Below are positions 58,298 through 64,000 of a stretch of 64,000 nucleotides of DNA, in pieces (position 1 is the stretch's first letter; every line of letters begins with the position of its first letter). The stretch is from Gordonia rhizosphera NBRC 16068 (GTDB lineage: Bacteria > Actinomycetota > Actinomycetes > Mycobacteriales > Mycobacteriaceae), in NCBI RefSeq assembly GCF_000298195.1, contig NZ_BAHC01000119.1, positions 19,332 to 83,331 on the forward strand, written 5' to 3'. The translations under genes were made by a program, and so were the position numbers. The notes below the pieces were generated by a model. That model ran no database searches, was not told where the DNA came from, and was given only the letters and a program-made list of their open reading frames with translations.

Positions 58298-59119
58298 TCA
58301 GCGGCGCATGGCGTCCAGCATTCGACGATGGTCCTCGCTGTGGAAACTGAGGCCTTCCAGGGCCAGCGAGGCGGTCAGCACCTGCTCCATCTGCTGGCGC
58401 ATCAGCAGGTTCACCGAGGCCTTGGTGAACTCGACGGCCAGCCGCGGGCCGTCGGCCAGACGGCGCGCCATCGCGTACGCGCTGTCCAGCACCTCACCGG
58501 CGGGCACCGCATGGTTGATCAGGCCCATGGCCGCAGCCTCACGGCCCGTCAACCGGTCCCCGGTCATCAGGAACTCCTTGGCACGGTGCGGCCCGACCAG
58601 CATCGGCCACAGTGCAGCACCGCCGTCGCCGGCGACCACCCCGATCCCGACGTGCGGGTCGGCGATGACGGTGTCCTCACCCGCATAGACCACGTCCGCG
58701 AGCAACGCGATCGTGCAGCCCAGCCCGATGGCCGCACCGTTGACCGCGCTGACGACGGGCTGCCTCGTGCCCATGATCGAGCGGACGAAGTCCGTGCCGA
58801 CTCGCAGGATCTCGGAGTATCCCTCGCCGGTCGGAGCCTGCTGCGACAACCAGTCGAAGTTCCCGCCGGCGCAGAAGGCCTTCCCGGCCGGGTCCCCGGT
58901 CAGGACCACCGCGCGGATCGCCCCGTCGCGGTGGATCGCGGCGAAGACGTCGTCGATCTCGGCATGCATGTCCTCGTCGACGGCATTGCGATGCTCGGGA
59001 TTCGACAGTTCGACCGTCGCGATCGAACCGTCCACGCTGAGCCGGATCCGCCGGTAACTCCCCTCCTCGAGGCGCGCGGCGAGCCGCGGAGTGAGGTCGG
59101 TGGGGCGGGTGTCGGTCAT
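58298..59119 (-). CDS. crotonase-fold enoyl-CoA hydratase/isomerase family protein
   Basis: This 273-residue crotonase has both oxyanion-hole segments, AFCAGGNFD and NGAAIGLGCTIALLADVVYA. At the position of the first catalytic Glu of enoyl-CoA hydratase (usual PE in QPEI) it reads PHV, and the following segment is GIGVVAGDGGAALWP, so it may be an isomerase or another crotonase rather than a standard hydratase. ATG 59117-59119 overlaps the ligase stop by 4 bp. A longer reading (from 59773) runs through the ligase. It is the last gene of the operon. Confidence 0.85.
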   Translation of the reverse strand: MTDTRPTDLTPRLAARLEEGSYRRIRLSVDGSIATVELSNPEHRNAVDEDMHAEIDDVFAAIHRDGAIRAVVLTGDPAGKAFCAGGNFDWLSQQAPTGEGYSEILRVGTDFVRSIMGTRQPVVSAVNGAAIGLGCTIALLADVVYAGEDTVIADPHVGIGVVAGDGGAALWPMLVGPHRAKEFLMTGDRLTGREAAAMGLINHAVPAGEVLDSAYAMARRLADGPRLAVEFTKASVNLLMRQQMEQVLTASLALEGLSFHSEDHRRMLDAMRR

Positions 59120-60702
59120 GTGTTCGTCCCTTGAGCGATTCCCTGATGGGATTGCCGGAGCGTCCGCTTGAGAATTTTTCCGCTGGCGTTGCGGGGCAGT
59201 TCGGAGACGATCTCCACCGAGCGCGGCACCTTGAACCCGCCGAGTCGGGTCCGGGCGAAGCCGATGAGATCCGCGGCGCTCGCCGTCGATCCCGCGCGCA
59301 GGACGATCACGGCATGCACCTGCTCGCCCCATTTGTCGCTCGGGATACCGATGACAGCCGTCTCGATGACGTCGGGATGTGCGATGAGGGCGGCCTCCAC
59401 CTCGGCGGGGTAGACGTTCTCGCCGCCGGTGACGATCATGTCCTTGAGCCGATCGACGATGAAGAGATATCCCCGATCGTCGAACCGGCCGATGTCGCCG
59501 GAGTGGTACCACCCGTCGGCATCGGTCACCACCGACGGCGCGCCGTCGGCCGACCAGTAGCCGGGGAACAGCTGCCGTCCGCGCACGGTGATCTCGCCGG
59601 CCTGGCCCGTCGGAACTTCCGCGCCTTCGGCATCGACCAGCCGAACCTCCCATTCGGCGAGCGGGCGACCCGCGCTCGCCAGCCGGGAGTCGGGCTCCAG
59701 ATGGTCTTCGGGAGTCAGCATCGAGACCGGGCTCTGCGCCTCGGTCATGCCGTACACCTGGCGCAGCCCACAACCGAATACCTCGAGGGCCTGCGCCACC
59801 ATCGCCGGATCGGCGGGGGCGGTCCCGTACCAGACCTCGCGGAGGTTATCCAGCTGCGGTTTGTCCGACCTGCCGTCCCACGCTTCGAGCACCCGCCGCA
59901 TGGTCACCGGCGGAAGGTGGCCGAAGGTGACGCCGTATTGCTCGGCGTCGTCGAGCCACTGCTCGGGATCGAACGCCTCGCGCAGGATGGTGAGCCCACC
60001 ACTCATGAGTGCGGTGAAGATCTCCTGCAGTCCGGCGAGATGGAACAGCGGGGTGAACCGCAGGTGCACGTCCCGCTCGGTCATGCCCACCATCTCGCTG
60101 AGACGACCACAGCCCCAGATGTGGCCCGCGTAGGTCAGCGGGATGACGCGCGGCAAACCGGTGGTGCCACTGGTGTGGAGCAGCGCGAAGGTTTCCTGAT
60201 CGGGCAGCGGCAGCGGCCGAACCGGCGCCTGCTGGGCCTGATCGTAAGAGGTGGGCGCCGACGGACTGCCCGCTCGGTGGTCGAGCACCACGCGCCGACC
60301 CGAGGGACACACCGCGGCCGCGTTGTCGGTGAACGCCTCGTCGGCGACGACCGCCACCGGGTTGGCGAGGCTGCCCAGCTGGGCCAGTTCGGCCGGCGTG
60401 AGACGCCAGTTGAGCATCATGGGCAGCGCACCGGTGGCGGCGATTCCGATCGCGTTCACCACCAGCTCGATGCTGTTGCGGCCGAGGACGGCGATCACGT
60501 CACCCGGTCCGGCCCCGGTGGCCGACCACCCCGCCGCGTTCGCGGCGATGCGGTCGTGCAGTTCTTCGAAGGTGACGGCGTCGGCCCGGTCGTCGGTGAT
60601 GGCGAGGAGATCCGGTGTCCGGGACTTGCGGTCGCGGATCATCTCCTGCCAGTTCTGATAGCGGGCTTTGGTCGCCGTGTTCTCAGCCGGCACGCTGTTC
60701 AC
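59116..60702 (-). CDS. second AMP-forming acyl-CoA ligase
   Basis: This 528-residue ANL-superfamily ligase has LLHTSGTTGLPRVIPL (ATP-binding P-loop), VYGMTEAQSPV, and the hinge DRLKDMIVTGGENVYPAEVE with LPRNASGKILKR. It forms an acyl-CoA from an acid. Its sequence differs clearly from the other ligase in the island, so each operon has its own activation step, probably for two intermediates. It overlaps the hydrolase by 20 bp and the crotonase by 4 bp. Confidence 0.9.
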   Translation of the reverse strand: MNSVPAENTATKARYQNWQEMIRDRKSRTPDLLAITDDRADAVTFEELHDRIAANAAGWSATGAGPGDVIAVLGRNSIELVVNAIGIAATGALPMMLNWRLTPAELAQLGSLANPVAVVADEAFTDNAAAVCPSGRRVVLDHRAGSPSAPTSYDQAQQAPVRPLPLPDQETFALLHTSGTTGLPRVIPLTYAGHIWGCGRLSEMVGMTERDVHLRFTPLFHLAGLQEIFTALMSGGLTILREAFDPEQWLDDAEQYGVTFGHLPPVTMRRVLEAWDGRSDKPQLDNLREVWYGTAPADPAMVAQALEVFGCGLRQVYGMTEAQSPVSMLTPEDHLEPDSRLASAGRPLAEWEVRLVDAEGAEVPTGQAGEITVRGRQLFPGYWSADGAPSVVTDADGWYHSGDIGRFDDRGYLFIVDRLKDMIVTGGENVYPAEVEAALIAHPDVIETAVIGIPSDKWGEQVHAVIVLRAGSTASAADLIGFARTRLGGFKVPRSVEIVSELPRNASGKILKRTLRQSHQGIAQGTNT

Positions 60703-61888
60703 CCCAACCGTGGTCGGCCATCCATTCCGAGATGCAGGCGACCGCTTCGGCCAACTGTTCGCGCTGGCCCTTTCCGGCGTAGTAGTGGGTCGCGCCCTTG
60801 ATCTCGCGCAGCTGCGCTTCGGTGTTCGTGAAGCCCTCGAAGAGCCGCCGGGTATGGCTGGGGGTGCAGGCGTCGTCGGCGGTGTTGCCGATCACGAGCA
60901 CCGGCACGTGCACGCCGGCCGCCGACGTCGCGCCGTTGGCGTTCGCGTCGTCGTAGCTCCACTGCGACAACCAGCCGCGCAGACTGCAGTATCGGGCGAG
61001 ACCGACGGGACTCATGTTGACGGTCTGCGGATCGCCGAGGTAGCAGGTTCCGGGCTCCCGGTCGTTGGGATCGAGGGTTGGGTCCAGCCAGCGCGGGTCG
61101 GCCATGGTGCCGTGCACCACGAACGCGAACTCGTCGTTCGGCCGGTCACTCGCCTTCACCTCGGCGAGCTTGTCCTTCACCCATGCGGTGATCCGCCGGT
61201 TGCGGGCGATCTGTGCCTCCCGGTAGCGCGCCACGAACTCCTCGCTGTAGGGCGGCTGCTCGGGGTTGTTCGGGTCGTAGATGTCCAGCGACGGATCCCG
61301 TTTGGTGGGGTCCGCCTCGTCGAGGATGGAGGGGTCCATCCACTCGGTCATCGTGATGTGGCGCGACACGTGGGCGGCGAGCAGCATCAGGCCGTCGGCC
61401 GGGATCAGGTCCAGCTTGGTCAGATCCGGCCCCTCGCCCGCCGGCGTGGAGGTGACGGTGGGGTGCTCGGCCTGGGACTGGTAGAAGACCGACAGGGATC
61501 CGCCGCCGGACCAGCCGGCGAGAACGACCTTCTGGTAGCCGAGGGTTTCCTTGGCGTAGCGGATGCAGGCTCCGAGGTCCTCGGCCACCTTCTCCATGAT
61601 CAGGGCGTAGTCGGCGCCGCGGTAGCGGGAGTTGCAGTAGATGACGTGATGGCCGGCGCGGGCCAGGGCGTTCGTCATCGGGAGGTAGGCGCCGCCCCCG
61701 ATGGGGTGCATGAACACGATGACGGTGTCGGAGTCGGCCTCCGGCCGCAGGTGGTGGCCTTCGAGTGCGACGTTCTCCCCGGTACCGCCGTAGGTGTCGC
61801 GGGTCGTCGAGGAGTCCGGGAAGACGACGAGGATCGGCGTACGCGTGTAGGCGACCGGGGCGGTGGTGGTCGGTGCGGGCTGTTTCAT
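60683..61888 (-). CDS. alpha/beta hydrolase
   Basis: This 401-residue hydrolase has the nucleophile motif GWSGGG (Ser in GWSGG) and FMHPIGGGAYLP in place of a classic HG oxyanion hole. GATHYYAGKG near the C-terminus gives the catalytic His. It is longer than most esterases, with an insertion of about 70 residues around 185-255 that could form a lid. No signal peptide. It starts at ATG 61888, overlapping the upstream gene by 4 bp, and runs 20 bp into the ligase. Its likely task is to cleave an ester or thioester intermediate. Confidence 0.85.
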   Translation of the reverse strand: MKQPAPTTTAPVAYTRTPILVVFPDSSTTRDTYGGTGENVALEGHHLRPEADSDTVIVFMHPIGGGAYLPMTNALARAGHHVIYCNSRYRGADYALIMEKVAEDLGACIRYAKETLGYQKVVLAGWSGGGSLSVFYQSQAEHPTVTSTPAGEGPDLTKLDLIPADGLMLLAAHVSRHITMTEWMDPSILDEADPTKRDPSLDIYDPNNPEQPPYSEEFVARYREAQIARNRRITAWVKDKLAEVKASDRPNDEFAFVVHGTMADPRWLDPTLDPNDREPGTCYLGDPQTVNMSPVGLARYCSLRGWLSQWSYDDANANGATSAAGVHVPVLVIGNTADDACTPSHTRRLFEGFTNTEAQLREIKGATHYYAGKGQREQLAEAVACISEWMADHGWGEQRAG

Positions 61889-62979
61889 CGCTGTGCCTCG
61901 CTGATGGCTCGGACCGCCGGGTTCACCGTCAGCGGTTTACGGGTGTCGATCGACATGACCGACCAGTTCACACGGTCGTACTCGGCGAACTTGCGGCGTG
62001 CGCGGGCGCGGGCCTTCTCCGGCGGACCGTGGTGGATGCCCTGCGGGGCATGCGACAGCAGTCCGGGTGGCATCTGGACACCGAACAGGTCGCCGGAATG
62101 GAACAGGGCCACCTCGTCGTAGTCGGCATTGCGGTGGAACCACGGCAGCCGCTCGACACCTTCGCGCGCCTCGGCCGGGCGGGGCAGGAAGTTGAGCACG
62201 ACGACGCCCTCGGCCTGCAGGAACATCTGCGCGGTGGGCGGCAGATGCACCGATTCGGAGCCGATCGGGTTGTAGTCGCGGATGTTGTACTTGAACGGGA
62301 AGTAGTCGCCCTTCCAGCCGCGCACATCGAACGGATGGTGCTTGTAGGTAAGCCAACCGCATTCCTCGCGGCGGGTCAGCCGGATCCGCCACTCGGGTCC
62401 ACCGTCGGTGTGCACCTCCGGTTCGGGAACGAATGCGACCGACGAGTCGAACGGGAAGTGGCGCCCGAGCGCACCGGGCGGCGGTGTGCGGAACTCCTCG
62501 ACCGCTTCGATGATGAGGAACGCCTGCTCCTCGCCGGTGACCGGAATGTGACGGTAGGTGACGGCCTTCGGGAGCAGGACCCAGTCGCCGGGCTCGTAGG
62601 GGATCGTCCCGAACTCGGTCTGGAACTCCCCGTGGCCACGGTGGACGAACCACAGCTCGTCGCCGCCGACGTTGCGGGCGAAGAACGGCATCGGCTGACT
62701 GCGGCGGGAGAGCAGGAACCGGACGTCGGCGTTGTAGTAGAGCATCAGCGGTGCGCCGTCGGCATCGTTGAGGTCGGTCGGCTCGAGGTCCTCGACGAGC
62801 ACATCCGTCATCGAGATCAGGCCCTCCGCGGTGTACTGCGTGGGGTCGTTCTCGCGATAAAGCTGCGCCTGCCGGCCGACGAAGCCGTACCGGCCGAGTT
62901 CCTCGTCCTTGAGACCGTCGAGGTCACGGTGGACGTGATCGGGCGTCGTTCCCTTGCGGAACTGGACGAAGGATTCCAT
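61885..62979 (-). CDS. homogentisate-1,2-dioxygenase-like cupin protein
   Basis: This 364-residue double cupin resembles homogentisate dioxygenase: KGDYFPFKYNIRDYNPIGSES and HAPQGIHHGPP are family-like, the latter supplying iron His residues, and FHRNADYDE holds another His with Asp/Glu six and seven residues on. Homogentisate dioxygenase itself is about 440 residues, so this is a shorter relative that may open a different aromatic ring. No fumarylacetoacetase or maleylacetoacetate isomerase is nearby. The start ATG 62979 has AAGGAGG. It is the first gene of a four-gene overlapping operon. Confidence 0.8.
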   Translation of the reverse strand: MESFVQFRKGTTPDHVHRDLDGLKDEELGRYGFVGRQAQLYRENDPTQYTAEGLISMTDVLVEDLEPTDLNDADGAPLMLYYNADVRFLLSRRSQPMPFFARNVGGDELWFVHRGHGEFQTEFGTIPYEPGDWVLLPKAVTYRHIPVTGEEQAFLIIEAVEEFRTPPPGALGRHFPFDSSVAFVPEPEVHTDGGPEWRIRLTRREECGWLTYKHHPFDVRGWKGDYFPFKYNIRDYNPIGSESVHLPPTAQMFLQAEGVVVLNFLPRPAEAREGVERLPWFHRNADYDEVALFHSGDLFGVQMPPGLLSHAPQGIHHGPPEKARARARRKFAEYDRVNWSVMSIDTRKPLTVNPAVRAISEAQR

Positions 62980-63177
62980 GGATACCTCCTTGCTGGTGCG
63001 CGGCCGACGGCGCGCGCTGCGGGTGTGTCAGGGGCAGACCGAGACGGCGGTGGGTACGCGGTCTCCGGTCGGTCTCCACTGATCAAAGCCGAGCGGCGAC
63101 GACCTGCAATCACCCCGCGGGGATGACGTTTCGGTCGAGGTCATCGCGTCAGATGGCATTACCGGAAAGGAACTGTC
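62980..63177. promoter_or_regulatory. divergent promoter region of the dioxygenase-like operon and the SDR
   Basis: This 198-bp gap holds GACCGAGAC and GGTCTCCGGTCGGTCTCC, so a GGTCTC/GAGACC motif occurs in both orientations (about 63047-63078). Similar GACCGAGGTCTC is seen near 50163-50176 in the LAL regulator's promoter, so a shared site is possible but unproven. Confidence 0.35.
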
Positions 63178-63978
63178 TTGACCACATCCTCTGACCAGAA
63201 CACTCCCTCAGCGCAAGCCACAGGCGCGTTGTCGGCCGACCTCACCGGACGGGTCGCGATCGTCACCGGTGCGTCCAGCGGTCTCGGCGCTCGGTTCGCC
63301 GAGATACTCGCCGAGAACGGCGCGCTCGTGATCGCGTCTGCTCGTCGCGTCGAGCGCCTGCAGGCCCTGGCCGACCGCGTTCCGGGAATCGAACCGGTGG
63401 CGTGCGACGTGACGAATCCCGACGACCGGCGCGCTCTCGTGGACGGAACCCTCGCGCGGCATGGCCGTGTCGACATCCTGGTGAACAACGCCGGTCGCGG
63501 GGGGACCGGTACCGCGCTGGAAGAGACTCTCGAGAGCTTCGAGAACGACTTGGCGCTCAACCTCACGGCGCCGTTCGTGCTCGCTCAGCTCTGCGGCCGA
63601 GCCATGGTGGAGCAAGGTGCCGGAAGCATCATCAACGTCGCGTCCATCCTCGGACTGGTGTCGGGATCCCCGCTGTCGCAGCCGTCCTACGCGGCGTCCA
63701 AGGGTGGTCTGGTCAACCTCACCCGGGAGCTCGCCGTATCCCTCGCGCGCACCGGCGTACGGGTCAACGGGATCGCTCCCGGCTGGTTTCCCACCGAGGC
63801 CACCGAGGGCGTGTTCGCGACCGAACGCGGCCGGGACTGGATGATCCGCAACATCCCGATGCGACGCACCGGCGAGGAAGACGACCTCGACGGAGCCCTA
63901 CTACTCCTCGCCAGCGATGCGAGCCGCTACATCACCGGACAGACGCTTGTCGTCGACGGCGGGTGGACGTCGCGGTAA
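63178..63978 (+). CDS. short-chain dehydrogenase/reductase
   Basis: This 266-residue SDR has the cofactor motif TGASSGLG (about residues 30-37), NNAGRG, the catalytic Ser in IINVASILG, and YAASKGG (Tyr and Lys). The C-terminal ITGQTLVVDGGW is typical of classical SDRs that use NAD(P)H on a hydroxyl or keto group. The start is TTG 63178 with AAAGGA 8 bp upstream. It is divergent from the dioxygenase operon and probably co-controlled with it. The window ends just after it. Confidence 0.9.
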   Translation: MTTSSDQNTPSAQATGALSADLTGRVAIVTGASSGLGARFAEILAENGALVIASARRVERLQALADRVPGIEPVACDVTNPDDRRALVDGTLARHGRVDILVNNAGRGGTGTALEETLESFENDLALNLTAPFVLAQLCGRAMVEQGAGSIINVASILGLVSGSPLSQPSYAASKGGLVNLTRELAVSLARTGVRVNGIAPGWFPTEATEGVFATERGRDWMIRNIPMRRTGEEDDLDGALLLLASDASRYITGQTLVVDGGWTSR

Positions 63979-64000
63979 ACCGGTACCCAAAAAGAAGTTG

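Noticed and set aside
1..64000. tRNA, rRNA, CRISPR arrays, prophage
   Set aside because: I saw none on reading the window. A dedicated tRNA search was not possible.

Overview
The window is GC-rich (roughly two thirds G+C) and densely coded. Its gene content points to a mycolic-acid actinomycete (Mycobacteriales), with Gordonia or a close relative the best guess. The evidence is a LysX-type lysylphosphatidylglycerol synthetase/lysyl-tRNA ligase, a secreted cutinase, a GabD2-type dehydrogenase, an Rv1733c-like membrane protein, a DUF222/HNH (13E12-type) protein and several fadD/crotonase genes. The genus is an inference; no rRNA or other marker gene is present.

Region 1 (1-35.8 kb) looks like ordinary chromosome. 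It holds a truncated epoxide-hydrolase-like gene, a GT39 membrane glycosyltransferase, a PQQ-type sugar dehydrogenase with a Tat-exported cyclase, an rraA-gabD2 pair, lysX with a coupled hydrolase, an S4-domain protein, a tandem TetR regulator with cutinase, the gltBD glutamate synthase operon with a following antiporter, an HSL-type esterase, a glycine-betaine-demethylase-like Rieske oxygenase/reductase pair with an IclR regulator, a DUF2254 fusion, a sulP-merR operon with a clear MerR-type promoter, a DUF222/HNH gene and a PIG-L deacetylase.

Region 2 (35.8-43.9 kb) is a decay zone. It contains a LysR pseudogene, an intact MFS exporter, broken IS256-, IS1634- and IS701-like transposases, unassigned DNA, an intact transglutaminase-like gene and a frameshifted DUF3800-like gene. 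It looks like a scar of repeated insertion and deletion.

Region 3 (43.9-64 kb) reads as one catabolic island around a large LuxR/MalT-type (LAL) regulator. On one side is an operon of arylsulfatase, acyl-CoA ligase, CaiB-type CoA-transferase and HMG-CoA-lyase-like enzyme. On the other is a peptide-type ABC importer with a fused permease-ATPase, then a second coupled operon (homogentisate-dioxygenase-like cupin, alpha/beta hydrolase, acyl-CoA ligase, crotonase), and a divergent SDR that reaches almost to the window end. Uptake, desulfation, CoA activation, beta-oxidation-like steps and a C-C lyase fit breakdown of a sulfated or esterified carboxylic acid. The substrate cannot be read from the sequence.

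Non-coding signals of note are a 19-bp-spacer MerR promoter upstream of sulP, two adjacent inverted-repeat boxes upstream of gltB, head-to-head 19-bp repeats behind the GT39 gene, an in-frame palindromic insertion inside gltB, and several strong terminator hairpins.
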